Source of the DNA: Cohnella luojiensis
GTDB lineage: Bacteria > Bacillota > Bacilli > Paenibacillales > Paenibacillaceae
Assembly: GCF_004564235.1 (NCBI RefSeq)
Contig: NZ_SOMN01000005.1
Span: forward strand, 124,001 to 188,000
DNA: 64,000 nt
Direction: 5' to 3'
Positions 16,418-24,842 of the stretch are shown here, in pieces (the first letter of the stretch is position 1; each line of letters opens with the position of its first letter). The notes under the pieces are model-generated. The model had not been told where the DNA came from. It searched no databases and worked only from the letters and a program-made list of their open reading frames with translations. Both the position numbers and the translations under genes were made by a program.

Positions 16418-17425
16418 ATGGTTGGATTTCGCAAAGTGTTGGTTACGGGAGCTGACGGCTTTATCGGCTCTCACTTGACAGAAGCGCTCGTTCGTCGAGG
16501 ATACGACGTGCGCGCTTTTGTACTTTATAACTCTTTTAACACCTGGGGCTGGCTTGATCATTGTTCGGAAGATGTGCGGGGAAGCTTTGAAGTCTTTTCC
16601 GGAGATGTAAGAGACCCGCACGGTGTAACTGAGGCGATGAAAGGCTGCGATGCCGTCCTGCATTTGGCGGCACTGATCGCCATTCCATACTCCTACCATT
16701 CTCCGGATACTTATGTGGATACGAATATCAAGGGGACGCTAAATGTTCTCCAGGCCGCAAGGCAGCTTGAACTCAGCAAAGTGGTGCATACTTCCACAAG
16801 CGAGGTGTATGGAACCGCTCTGTATGTGCCGATAGATGAAAAACACCCTTTGCAAGGACAATCCCCTTATTCCGCGTCCAAAATCGGAGCCGATCAAATG
16901 GCTCTTTCGTTTTACCGCTCGTTCGGATTGCCGGTTGGGATCATTCGCCCATTTAACACATATGGTCCCCGCCAGTCAGCCCGGGCCGTCATCCCGACGA
17001 TCATTACCCAGCTCGCTCAAGGGAAAAATAAAATTAAACTGGGATCCGTCCATCCAACTCGGGATTTCAATTTTGTCGAGGATACCGTCCGCGGATTTAT
17101 CGCGTTCATGGAATCGGAACGGAGTATCGGAGAAGAGATCAATATCGGAAGCAATTACGAAATATCCGTTGGAGAAACTGCTGACATGATTGCCCGTCTG
17201 ATGAATGTGGATCTGGAAATGAATATGGATCATCAGCGTTTGCGCCCTGAAAAGAGTGAAGTAGAGCGGCTATGGGCTGACAATCGGAAAGCGGAGTTGC
17301 TGCTAAACTGGAAGCCTCAATATGCAGGGCAGTCCGGGTTGGAAACGGGACTTCGACAGACGATCGAGTGGTTCACGCATTCTTCGAATCTGAAACATTA
17401 TAAAGCCGATTTATACAATATATGA
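16418..17425 (+). CDS. legB: NAD-dependent sugar-nucleotide 4,6-dehydratase, LegB type
   Basis: Short-chain dehydrogenase/reductase fold enzyme, first committed step of legionaminic acid synthesis: GDP- or UDP-GlcNAc to the 4-keto-6-deoxy sugar. Visible: NAD-binding VLVTGADGFIGSHL near residues 7-20, the STSEVYG segment, and catalytic Y151-SAS-K155. Later RPFNTYGPRQSARAVIPTII is the substrate loop of NDP-sugar dehydratases. 335 aa. Begins 13 nt after maf; the next gene starts 30 nt downstream. The following LegC-type aminotransferase makes LegB the best match over a generic epimerase. Confidence 0.87.
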   Translation: MVGFRKVLVTGADGFIGSHLTEALVRRGYDVRAFVLYNSFNTWGWLDHCSEDVRGSFEVFSGDVRDPHGVTEAMKGCDAVLHLAALIAIPYSYHSPDTYVDTNIKGTLNVLQAARQLELSKVVHTSTSEVYGTALYVPIDEKHPLQGQSPYSASKIGADQMALSFYRSFGLPVGIIRPFNTYGPRQSARAVIPTIITQLAQGKNKIKLGSVHPTRDFNFVEDTVRGFIAFMESERSIGEEINIGSNYEISVGETADMIARLMNVDLEMNMDHQRLRPEKSEVERLWADNRKAELLLNWKPQYAGQSGLETGLRQTIEWFTHSSNLKHYKADLYNI

Positions 17426-17455
17426 AATTCATCGTGATAAGAGGGAGTCGGTCTC

Positions 17456-18646
17456 TTGATTAAAGATACACAACTGTTGGGATCGATAATCGTAGACGTG
17501 ATCAGGCAAATCGCCGGGAGCGATAGCGGGATCCTTTCTTTGCATGAACCCGAATTTTCCGGAAACGAATGGCTATATGTCAAGGAGTGTCTGGATACCG
17601 GATGGGTTTCTTCCGCTGGGCGGTTCGTCGACCGATTGGAAAGCGAACTGGCCGCGTTCACGAACTCTCGGCACGCGGTTGCCGTTGTGAACGGTACGGC
17701 TGCGCTTCATATCGCTTTGCTATTGTCGGGAGTCAAGCCTGGAGAAGAGGTGATCGTTCCGTCACTCACTTTTGTAGCCACGGCGAATGCGATAGCCTAT
17801 TGTCAGGCTGTTCCTCATTTTGCGGATGTTTCCTCTTCAACGTTGGGGCTGGATACGATTCGGCTAGGCGAATATTTGCGGGAAATTGGCGAGCGAACGC
17901 GCGATGGGGCGTTGTACAACCGGAAAACAGGCAAGCGAATTCGCGCCATCGTCCCTATGCACACATTCGGACATCCTTTAGATATGGAAGCTCTTCTCGA
18001 TCTTGGGGAGCAATATGGTCTCGCTGTCATCGAGGATGCGGCGGAGTCACTGGGTTCCCTCTATAAAGGCAAATCGACGGGAACCTTCGGTCTTTTTGGA
18101 ATACTGAGTTTTAACGGAAACAAGATCATGACCACCGGCGGGGGCGGCGCCATTCTCACGCAAGACAAAGAGATGGCCGCTATGGCCAAACATCTGACGA
18201 CGACCGCCAAAATTCCGCATTCGTGGGCGTTTGAGCATGATCGCGTCGGGTATAACTATCGGATGCCCAACATCAACGCGGCTCTAGGCTGCGCGCAGTT
18301 GGAAAAAGTTCCTGAATTTTTGACCCGGAAAAGACGATTGGCGGAAGCTTACGAACAACGTTTTCTGTCGGTGCCAGGTGTTTCTTTCCTCAAAGAACCA
18401 GATTATGCGACAAGCAATTACTGGTTGAATGCCATCATTCTGGATAAATCGGATCTAATACTGAGAGATGAAATATTACGGCTCACCAACGAAGCAGGTA
18501 TATTGACAAGACCGGTGTGGACGCCATTGCATCAACTTCCCATGTATCAACAATGTCCTCGCATGGAATTGCCAGTAACCGCCGATCTACTAGGGAAGAT
18601 CATTAACCTGCCAAGCGGTCCTTCGATCTTCCGGGAGGGAATATGA
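17456..18646 (+). CDS. legC: LegC-family PLP aminotransferase
   Basis: DegT/DnrJ/EryC1 family aminotransferase that aminates C4 of the 4-keto sugar made by LegB. The start is TTG 17456 with GAGGGAG upstream. The N-terminal GILSLHEPEFSGNEWLYVKECLDTGWVSSAG is typical of LegC. The PLP lysine is K223 in SFNGNKIMTTGGGG; EDAAESLGS supplies the cofactor-contacting Asp. 396 aa. Its last four bases overlap the next start (ATGA), indicating tight translational coupling. Confidence 0.88.
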   Translation: MIKDTQLLGSIIVDVIRQIAGSDSGILSLHEPEFSGNEWLYVKECLDTGWVSSAGRFVDRLESELAAFTNSRHAVAVVNGTAALHIALLLSGVKPGEEVIVPSLTFVATANAIAYCQAVPHFADVSSSTLGLDTIRLGEYLREIGERTRDGALYNRKTGKRIRAIVPMHTFGHPLDMEALLDLGEQYGLAVIEDAAESLGSLYKGKSTGTFGLFGILSFNGNKIMTTGGGGAILTQDKEMAAMAKHLTTTAKIPHSWAFEHDRVGYNYRMPNINAALGCAQLEKVPEFLTRKRRLAEAYEQRFLSVPGVSFLKEPDYATSNYWLNAIILDKSDLILRDEILRLTNEAGILTRPVWTPLHQLPMYQQCPRMELPVTADLLGKIINLPSGPSIFREGI

Positions 18647-19806
18647 GAAAGCTATGTGTAGTAACCGGCTCCCGTGCTGAATACGGGCTGCTTTTCTGGC
18701 TCATGAAGGAAATACAGGATGATCCGGAGCTGGGGTTGCAGCTTGTCGTCACTGGAATGCATCTGTCTCCCGAGTTCGGTTTGACGTACCGCCAAATTGA
18801 GCAGGACGGCTTACAAATCGATGCGAAGGTGGAAATGCTGCTTTCTAGCGACACTCCGGTCGGACTAACGAAGTCGATGGGGCTGGGACTAATCGGGTTT
18901 GCCGATGTGTTTGAACGTCTGCGTCCGGATACCGTAGTATTGCTCGGAGATCGTTATGAAATCATGGTTGCGGCCCAAGCGGCTATGATCGCCAGAATTC
19001 CCATCGCCCATCTTCATGGCGGGGAAAGTACCGAGGGAGTTATGGATGAAGCTATCCGACACTCCATATCGAAAATGGCGCATTTGCACTTTACCGCCAC
19101 GGAGAAATACCGCCAAAGAGTGATTCAATTGGGGGAGCAGCCGGACAAGGTGTTTAATGTGGGAGCCGTAGGATTGGATAATGTTCATCGGTTAACTTTA
19201 TTGAATCGGGAACAGTTGGAGCAATCGCTTTCATTTGAGCTGGGAATTCGCTGTTTTCTCGTTACCTATCACCCTTTAACGTTGTCCCGTCAATCTCCTG
19301 CTGAGTATATGGAAATGCTTCTTCGCGCTCTGGATCATTTCAAGGATGCGAAGATAATCTTCACTAAATCGAATGCCGATACGGACGGTCGCATCATCTC
19401 ACGGATGATCGATGAATATGTGAACGAGAACCGGGAGCGGGCCGTATCGTTCGTTTCTCTCGGTCAGTTGAAATATTTAAGTCTTCTGAAATATGTGGAT
19501 GCGGTGATCGGAAATTCGTCCAGCGGCATTATCGAAGTGCCAATGTTTCGCAAACCTACAGTAAACATCGGACAAAGGCAGAAGGGCAGGGTCAAAGGTT
19601 CTTCCGTAATCGACTGCGGCGATACATGTCAGGAGATTATTGAATCGGTGCAATTGGCATTGTCTCCGGAATTTCAAGCTAAGCTGCCGGATTGCAAGTC
19701 CTTATATGGAGAAGGAAATTCGGCGCCGGTTATTAAAGAGATATTAAAGACAGTTCCTTTGGAAGGAATTTTATTCAAAACTTTTTATGAAGCTAAGATC
19801 ACATAA
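18643..19806 (+). CDS. legG: hydrolysing UDP-sugar 2-epimerase, LegG/NeuC type
   Basis: Removes the nucleotide and inverts C2 to give 2,4-diacetamido-2,4,6-trideoxymannose. The start MRKLCVVTGSRAEYGLL, DTVVLLGDRYEIMVAAQAAMIARIPIAHLHGGE and VIGNSSSGIIEVPMFRKPTVNIGQRQKGR are diagnostic of the NeuC/LegG epimerase fold (GT-B like). 387 aa. Overlaps legC by 4 nt and precedes legI by 33 nt. LegG rather than NeuC is inferred from the LegB/LegC neighbours. Confidence 0.9.
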   Translation: MRKLCVVTGSRAEYGLLFWLMKEIQDDPELGLQLVVTGMHLSPEFGLTYRQIEQDGLQIDAKVEMLLSSDTPVGLTKSMGLGLIGFADVFERLRPDTVVLLGDRYEIMVAAQAAMIARIPIAHLHGGESTEGVMDEAIRHSISKMAHLHFTATEKYRQRVIQLGEQPDKVFNVGAVGLDNVHRLTLLNREQLEQSLSFELGIRCFLVTYHPLTLSRQSPAEYMEMLLRALDHFKDAKIIFTKSNADTDGRIISRMIDEYVNENRERAVSFVSLGQLKYLSLLKYVDAVIGNSSSGIIEVPMFRKPTVNIGQRQKGRVKGSSVIDCGDTCQEIIESVQLALSPEFQAKLPDCKSLYGEGNSAPVIKEILKTVPLEGILFKTFYEAKIT

Positions 19807-19839
19807 TCAGCTTATAAAGCTTCTAAAGGAGGTAGTGGA

Positions 19840-20925
19840 ATGAGTTCACCCGTATTCATCATTGCGGAAGCGGGAGTCAATCATAACGGATCGCTTAACC
19901 TGGCTCTGAAGCTAGTAGAAAAAGCGGCTGAAGCCGGAGCGGACGCGATAAAATTCCAAACCTTTAAAGCGGACAAGCTCGTTTCTCGGCATGCGGAGAA
20001 AGCGGAGTATCAGAAAAAGTTGACGGATCGGAATGAGTCCCAATTGGAAATGATTCGTCGGTTGGAGCTGTCGGTCGCTGATCATCGGGCTATCATCTCT
20101 TATTGTCGGGAAAAAGGCATCGAGTTTCTTTCCACTCCTTTCGATGAAGAAAGCTTTCACCTTCTGGTTCATGAATTCGGGTTAAGTAAATTAAAGTTTT
20201 CATCCGGAGATTTAACGAACTTGCCTCTGCTGCTGGCGGCAGCTCGATCGGGATGCAAACTTATTCTATCGACGGGCATGGCAACGCTTGGAGAAGTGGA
20301 AGAAGCATTGGGAGCGGTGGCATTCGGTTATACAGCCAGCAGAAATGAACAGCCTTCTTTGTCTTCTTTTCACAGTGCATACAGTTCAGTTGCCGGGCAG
20401 GAAGCGATCAAGGCCAACGTAATTCTTCTGCACTGCACGACGGAATATCCTGCGCCATATGAAGACGTTCACTTGAACAAAATGATAACCATGGTGCAAG
20501 CATTCGGACTGCGCACGGGATATTCCGATCACACCTTGGGGTCCGAAGTTTCGGCAGCGGCTGTTGCGCTGGGTGCGACCGTCGTTGAAAAGCATTTCAC
20601 GTTGGACAAAACGATGGAAGGCCCCGATCATCAAGCGTCGCTTGAGCCACATGAACTGGCGGAATTCGTGCGTCAGGTGCGAAATGTGGAACGGGCTCTA
20701 GGCAGCCGCGTGAAGAAGCCAGCCGTATCGGAATTGAAAAACATCGCTCCGGCAAGAAAGAGCATCGTAGCCTCCCGATCTATTAAAGCGGGAGAACGGC
20801 TGGATGAAAACAACCTGACCTTTAAGCGTCCGGGAACCGGGCTTCCACCGTCCGCGTTCTGGGAGTTGCTTGGTCGTACCGCACAGCGATCCTACGAGAT
20901 AGATGAGTTGATTGAACGATGGTAG
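19840..20925 (+). CDS. legI: N,N'-diacetyllegionaminate synthase (NeuB family)
   Basis: Condenses the trideoxymannose derivative with phosphoenolpyruvate to form the nine-carbon acid. TIM-barrel part: FIIAEAGVNHNGSLNLA, GADAIKFQTFKADKLVS, FSSGDLTNLPLLLAAA, GYSDHTLGSEVSAAAVALGATVVEKHFTLD. A C-terminal SAF (antifreeze-like) domain of about 60 residues covers RKSIVASRSIKAGERL to the end. 361 aa, normal. AAAGGAGGTAGTGG precedes ATG 19840. It overlaps the next gene by 7 nt. Whether the product is legionaminic or another nonulosonate is not decided by this protein alone; the pathway set favours legionaminic. Confidence 0.92.
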   Translation: MSSPVFIIAEAGVNHNGSLNLALKLVEKAAEAGADAIKFQTFKADKLVSRHAEKAEYQKKLTDRNESQLEMIRRLELSVADHRAIISYCREKGIEFLSTPFDEESFHLLVHEFGLSKLKFSSGDLTNLPLLLAAARSGCKLILSTGMATLGEVEEALGAVAFGYTASRNEQPSLSSFHSAYSSVAGQEAIKANVILLHCTTEYPAPYEDVHLNKMITMVQAFGLRTGYSDHTLGSEVSAAAVALGATVVEKHFTLDKTMEGPDHQASLEPHELAEFVRQVRNVERALGSRVKKPAVSELKNIAPARKSIVASRSIKAGERLDENNLTFKRPGTGLPPSAFWELLGRTAQRSYEIDELIERW

Positions 20926-21560
20926 ATTCGAAGCCTATTATTTTACTTGGCGGCGGCGGCCACGCTCTTGTGTGTTTGGATTTGTTGATTCGCTGCAAAC
21001 GGCAGATTATCGGTTATGTGGCACTGACGCCTACGGAACAAATGGAGAAGCCGTTGATTCCGTTCCTTGGAAACGAGCTTATTGCCGACGCATACCCGCC
21101 GCAAGATTTCGAGCTAGTCAACGGGGTAGGAGGGGCTGTTGGTTCCTCTCGCAGGCAGCATCTATTTGAAGAGATGAAGCGACAAGGCTATTCTTTTGCA
21201 ACGCTGATTCATGATCATGCGATTGTGGCGGATAGCGCAATCCTTGCTGAAGGCGTACAGGTGATGGCGGGAGCGGTTATTCAGGCTGGAGCTTTGATCG
21301 GTGCCAACAGTGTGATCAATACCCGAGCATCTGTCGATCATGAAAGCTGGATCGGCGCCCATACCCATGTTGCGCCGGGAACGACATTGTGTGGCGGCGT
21401 CCATGTCGGAAACGGGGTATTGATCGGCGCCGGGTCGACGGTCATCCAGAGTATTTCGATCGGAGAGCGCAGCGTGGTCGGCGCCGGATCGGTCGTCGTG
21501 AGAAACGTACCGGCAGACACGCTTGTCGTCGGCGTACCAGCGAAGGAGAGAACCCGATGA
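20919..21560 (+). CDS. legH: sugar O-/N-acetyltransferase, NeuD/PglD/LegH type
   Basis: 213-aa left-handed beta-helix acetyltransferase. The N-terminal Rossmann-like part opens PIILLGGGGHALVCLDLL, the PglD/NeuD signature. Hexapeptide repeats (GVQVMAGAVIQAGALIGANSVINT, GVLIGAGSTVIQSISIGERSVVGAGSVV) fill the C-terminal half, with the catalytic His likely in ASVDHESWIG. In the legionaminate route this enzyme acetylates the C4 amine before LegG. Overlaps legI by 7 nt and ptmE by 4 nt. Confidence 0.85.
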   Translation: MVDSKPIILLGGGGHALVCLDLLIRCKRQIIGYVALTPTEQMEKPLIPFLGNELIADAYPPQDFELVNGVGGAVGSSRRQHLFEEMKRQGYSFATLIHDHAIVADSAILAEGVQVMAGAVIQAGALIGANSVINTRASVDHESWIGAHTHVAPGTTLCGGVHVGNGVLIGAGSTVIQSISIGERSVVGAGSVVVRNVPADTLVVGVPAKERTR

Positions 21561-22609
21561 AAAAAGTCGAAGATGTATTTATCTCCCAAGAAACAACTAT
21601 TCTGGAGGCTCTCCAAATTATTGATAGAGGATCGGTGCAAATTGCACTTGTCGTGGATGGCGAACGGCGTTTGATTGGAACCGTTACGGATGGCGACGTT
21701 CGGCGGGGTATTTTACGTGGAGTCGGCCTGGATTCACCTGTATCGCAAGTGATGAACCGCGAACCGCGTACAGCTAAGACTGATATGGATCGGGACATGA
21801 TCTTGAGTGTTATGCAATATTTGAATTTACGCCAATTTCCCGTGCTGGACGAGTCGGGCCGAGTTGTACGGCTTGAGCTGATTGATGAACTGTTGCAGCG
21901 GAACAGTCGGGACAACTGGGTCGTGCTTATGGCCGGGGGACTCGGAACGCGGCTGGGAGAACTGACGAAAGACCTTCCAAAGCCATTGCTGAAAGTCGGG
22001 ACGAAGCCGATTCTGGAAGTGATCTTGGAAAGCTTCATAGCCAACGGATTTCACCGGTTTTATTTATCCGTCAATTACAAAGGGGAAATGCTCAAAGACT
22101 ACTTTGGAGACGGTTCTCGCTGGGGCGTCGAAATCCGCTATATACATGAGGATAAGCGGTTGGGTACAGCGGGAGCGCTAAGTCTGATTCCGGGAATTCC
22201 GGGTCAGCCGTTAATCGTGATGAACGGGGATTTGCTGACCAGGGTGAATTTTCGCCAATTGGTTGATTTCCATTCGGATTCGAAAGCGAAGGCGACGATG
22301 TGCGTCCGTGAATACGAGATTCAAATTCCATACGGTGTCGTTCAGGTGGATAATAACAAACTGCGTAAAATCGAAGAAAAACCAATGCAAAAGTTTTTTA
22401 TCAATGGCGGCATATACGTTTTGGATCCCGAGGTTCTTCACATGATTCCGCAAGACACTTATTTCGATATGCCAAGCCTTTTCGAAGCGATCATCCAAAA
22501 GGAACTGCATACATCCGTATTTCCTATCCGAGAGTACTGGATCGATATCGGACGGATGGATGACTTTGAACGGGCGAATGTCGAAGTGTATCAAGAGGGG
22601 TTCCTATGA
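21557..22609 (+). CDS. CBS-domain sugar-1-phosphate nucleotidyltransferase, PtmE type
   Basis: 350-aa fusion of two N-terminal CBS domains (about residues 1-115; GTVTDGDVRRGILRG, MNREPRTAKTDMD) and a nucleotidyltransferase domain with VVLMAGGLGTRLGELTKDLPKPLLKVG near 125-150. Campylobacter PtmE has this layout and makes GDP-glucosamine for legionaminic acid. The same role is likely here and would make the route GDP-linked; that is inference. CBS domains usually bind adenine nucleotides, suggesting energy-state control. ATG 21557 overlaps legH by ATGA and the gene overlaps legF likewise. Confidence 0.85.
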   Translation: MKKVEDVFISQETTILEALQIIDRGSVQIALVVDGERRLIGTVTDGDVRRGILRGVGLDSPVSQVMNREPRTAKTDMDRDMILSVMQYLNLRQFPVLDESGRVVRLELIDELLQRNSRDNWVVLMAGGLGTRLGELTKDLPKPLLKVGTKPILEVILESFIANGFHRFYLSVNYKGEMLKDYFGDGSRWGVEIRYIHEDKRLGTAGALSLIPGIPGQPLIVMNGDLLTRVNFRQLVDFHSDSKAKATMCVREYEIQIPYGVVQVDNNKLRKIEEKPMQKFFINGGIYVLDPEVLHMIPQDTYFDMPSLFEAIIQKELHTSVFPIREYWIDIGRMDDFERANVEVYQEGFL

Positions 22610-23298
22610 TTAACGGTCAAAAAGTGCTGGCCGTCATCCCGGCTCGTGGAGGCTCCAAAGGGGTCCCCCGCAAAAACATCCGCGAACTTGCAGGAAAACC
22701 GCTGATCGCATGGACCATTGCCTGTGCATCCTCTTCGCGCTATATTGACCGATGTATCATTAGCACTGACGATTCGGAAATAGCCGAAGTGTCCCGCCGT
22801 TTTGGAGGAGATGTTCCGTTTATTCGTCCTGCAGAGCTTGCGCTGGATGATACGCCCGGCATCGATCCTGTGCTGCATGCCATTCGTTCAGTTTCCGGTT
22901 ATGGTATTATAGTTTTTCTTCAACCAACGTCACCATTGCGGGTTGCTGCCGATATAGATGGTTGTTTGGAGCGTATGGTCGATTCTAGTGCCTCTTCATG
23001 CGTATCGGTCACTACAGTGGATAAATCTCCTTTCTGGATGTATCACGTTAATGAACTCGGTACGATGCGACCATTGCTGGATATTGAGGACCGGAACGTT
23101 TCTCGTCAAAAGCTTCCTCCCATTTACGTTTTAAACGGGGCTATATACGTTGCAACTCGCGAGCATTTGGAGGAACATAGAGGTTTTTTGCAGCCCGAGA
23201 CGAAAGCATACATGATGCCCCGGGAAAGGTCTCTGGATATTGACACTTTGTTTGATTTTGCAATGGCCGAAATGCAGATACAACTCATTTCAGACTAG
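22606..23298 (+). CDS. legF: CMP-legionaminate (acylneuraminate) cytidylyltransferase
   Basis: Activates the nonulosonate with CTP, providing the donor for Maf. The N-terminal VLAVIPARGGSKGVPRKNIRELAGKPLIAWTI is the CMP-sugar synthetase signature; IVFLQPTSPLR and the C-terminal SLDIDTLFDFAMAEM Asp-rich metal-binding segment are present. 230 aa. Overlaps the preceding gene by 4 nt. It is the last gene of the block; no clear terminator was found before the csp promoter 50 nt downstream. Confidence 0.92.
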   Translation: MINGQKVLAVIPARGGSKGVPRKNIRELAGKPLIAWTIACASSSRYIDRCIISTDDSEIAEVSRRFGGDVPFIRPAELALDDTPGIDPVLHAIRSVSGYGIIVFLQPTSPLRVAADIDGCLERMVDSSASSCVSVTTVDKSPFWMYHVNELGTMRPLLDIEDRNVSRQKLPPIYVLNGAIYVATREHLEEHRGFLQPETKAYMMPRERSLDIDTLFDFAMAEMQIQLISD

Positions 23299-23347
23299 TG
23301 TGGGTTTAAACTTTGGAAAACGGAATGACACCGCTTACAAAAAACCG

Positions 23348-23376
23348 TTGACACAAATCTTTCACAAATGTTATAT
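23348..23376 (+). promoter_or_regulatory. sigma-A promoter of cold-shock gene
   Basis: Perfect TTGACA at 23348-23353, 17-nt spacer, TTATAT at 23371-23376 (TATATT one base on). The predicted leader is about 60 nt, as usual for thermoregulated csp messages. Confidence 0.75.
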
Positions 23377-23444
23377 TCGAAATGTGGGCTGGGCAATTTT
23401 GCCTAGACTTAACGTCATTTGAATATGAAGGGAATGTTTAACGC

Positions 23445-23642
23445 ATGCAAGGTAAAGTTAAATGGTTCAACGCAGAAAAAGGTTACGGCTTCATTGAAAC
23501 AGAGCAAGGCGGCGACGTGTTCGTTCACTTCTCCGCTATTCAAATGGACGGCTACAAAGCTCTTGAAGAAGGCCAAACTGTTGAGTTTGACATCGTTCAA
23601 GGCGCAAGAGGCCCTCAAGCGGCTAACGTTACAAGACTGTAA
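23445..23642 (+). CDS. cold-shock protein (CspA/CspB family)
   Basis: 65-aa single-stranded nucleic-acid-binding beta-barrel. RNP1 KGYGFIE and RNP2 DVFVHFSAI are intact, with the opening [13 protein letters not shown]. It has its own promoter and terminator and lies between the legionaminic block and hpf, a position not found in the B. subtilis flagellar region. Which of several csp paralogues it matches cannot be told. Confidence 0.95.
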   Translation: MQGKVKWFNAEKGYGFIETEQGGDVFVHFSAIQMDGYKALEEGQTVEFDIVQGARGPQAANVTRL

Positions 23643-23713
23643 TCATACCGACGCATCGTCGTCGAACAATCATACAAGATGTGGCTTTCATGTAGTTAAG
23701 CAATGCTGTGCTG

Positions 23714-23738
23714 CCCTGGAGAAATCCAGGGTTTTTTT
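23714..23738 (+). terminator. terminator of csp
   Basis: CCCTGGA and TCCAGGG form a perfect 7-bp stem with a GAAA tetraloop, then seven T residues. Confidence 0.93.
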
Positions 23739-23804
23739 ATGCGGATTTTCTAATTATTGGCTGGAGAGACAAGTTTTCAGATAATTCAAATTTATTTTCG
23801 GAAT

Positions 23805-23837
23805 GTTTTGAAACCCCTCCTCCGGGTATGTTATCAT
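23805..23837 (+). promoter_or_regulatory. hpf promoter with sigma-B-like and overlapping sigma-A-like elements
   Basis: GTTTTG at 23805-23810, 13 nt, then GGGTAT at 23824-23829 resembles the sigma-B consensus GTTTAA-N12-14-GGGTAT. TTGAAA (23808-23813), 18 nt, TATCAT (23832-23837) is an overlapping sigma-A candidate. B. subtilis hpf (yvyD) is under sigma-B and sigma-H. Which form is used here cannot be decided from sequence. Confidence 0.45.
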
Positions 23838-23862
23838 AGAGTCATGCAAAGGAGGAATGCCC

Positions 23863-24426
23863 ATGAAATACAACATTCGTGGCCAACGTTTGGAAGTGAC
23901 AGATGCTCTTCGTGAGTATGTTGAGAAGAAGCTAAGTCGTCTAGAGCGGTATTTTGAAGCGCCTCCCCAATCAGATGTATCCGTAACCTTAAGCGTCACC
24001 AAAGGCCAGCAGGCCATCGAGGTTACCATTCCACTTCCCGGAGCGCTATTGCGCGCAGAGGAGAAAAGAGAGGATATGTACGCATCGATTGACTTTGTAG
24101 TGGACAAACTCGAACGGCAAATTCGCAAACACAAAACGAAAATCAACCGTAATTTCCGGGAAGCCGGTTCGGCAAGGGCTCTCTTTAAGGAGGATTTCGG
24201 CAACGGCCAAGCCGTTACTACGCTCGCAAGGGATGAAGAGGACGATCTGGAGCTCGTTCGTACGAAACGCTTTAATTTGAAACCGATGGACGTTGAAGAA
24301 GCGATTCTTCAAATGAATCTGGTAGGGCACAATTTCTACGTATTCGCGAATACGGAAACGAAAGAAGTAAGCGTCGTGTATCGCAGGAACGACGGCAAAT
24401 ACGGACTAATCGAATCCGCTGAATAA
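23863..24426 (+). CDS. hpf: long-form ribosome hibernation promoting factor
   Basis: 187-aa long HPF (YvyD/RaiA family), which dimerises 70S ribosomes into inactive 100S particles in stationary phase. ATG 23863 lies 7 nt after AAAGGAGG; ATG 23857 is too close. The N-terminal S30AE domain (MKYNIRGQRLEVTDALREYVEKKLSRLERYF) and C-terminal dimerisation domain (VRTKRFNLKPMDVEEAILQMNLVGHNFYVFANTETKEVSVVYRRNDGKYGLIE) are both present. hpf-secA-prfB order matches B. subtilis. Confidence 0.95.
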   Translation: MKYNIRGQRLEVTDALREYVEKKLSRLERYFEAPPQSDVSVTLSVTKGQQAIEVTIPLPGALLRAEEKREDMYASIDFVVDKLERQIRKHKTKINRNFREAGSARALFKEDFGNGQAVTTLARDEEDDLELVRTKRFNLKPMDVEEAILQMNLVGHNFYVFANTETKEVSVVYRRNDGKYGLIESAE

Positions 24427-24443
24427 ATACATTGAATATATGT

Positions 24444-24474
24444 AAGCCTCGGCTCCCATTGCCGGGGCTTTTTT
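24444..24474 (+). terminator. terminator of hpf
   Basis: AAGCCTCGGC and GCCGGGGCTT form a 10-bp stem (one G-U pair) with a 7-nt loop, followed by TTTT. Confidence 0.93.
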
Positions 24475-24554
24475 GCGCAATGAACAAACGTAGACATATG
24501 AAATAATGATGTAAATTAATCAATCTGCTATAATGCAATAAAGGGGCTGATCAT

Positions 24555-24812
24555 GTGGATGAAACGAAAGAAATCCTTTTAGCTATCAAACATGTCGTCG
24601 AAGTCATGGATGCAAAAATCACCTCTATTCAACATGATGTAGCCGTATTGAAGTCGGATGTAGCCGTATTGAAGTCGGATGTAGCCGTATTGAAGTCGGA
24701 TGTAGCCGAGTTGAAAAAAGGCCAAGAAAGACAAGACCGCATTTTAGAGTCCTTGGCACTTCATTCTCTGGAGCAAGAAACGGTAATTAGGGAGTTGCAG
24801 AGAAGCAAGTGA
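24555..24812 (+). CDS. small coiled-coil protein with heptad tandem repeat
   Basis: 85-aa hypothetical protein starting at GTG 24555, 8 nt after AAGGGG. Nearly the whole chain is helical and charged. Residues about 28-52 repeat the heptad DVAVLKS three times and then end DVAELKK, with Val/Leu at a and d positions, so a parallel coiled coil is expected. No signal peptide or membrane segment. The heptads are identical at DNA level. A terminator follows. It is inserted between hpf and secA, which are adjacent in B. subtilis. Function unknown; proteins of this kind (repeat-length-variable, often with VAVLKSD-like heptads) recur in Bacillales and related phages, but no role should be assigned. Confidence 0.75.
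   Translation: MDETKEILLAIKHVVEVMDAKITSIQHDVAVLKSDVAVLKSDVAVLKSDVAELKKGQERQDRILESLALHSLEQETVIRELQRSK
24636..24698 (+). repeat. 21-bp perfect tandem repeat, three copies
   Basis: The unit GATGTAGCCGTATTGAAGTC plus G occurs three times without a mismatch, and a fourth copy starts (GATGTAGCCG) before diverging. 21 bp equals one coiled-coil heptad, so copy changes keep the reading frame and the coil register. Confidence 0.95.
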
Positions 24813-24842
24813 CGACTTTGCACCAAGAATAATCATACATCT

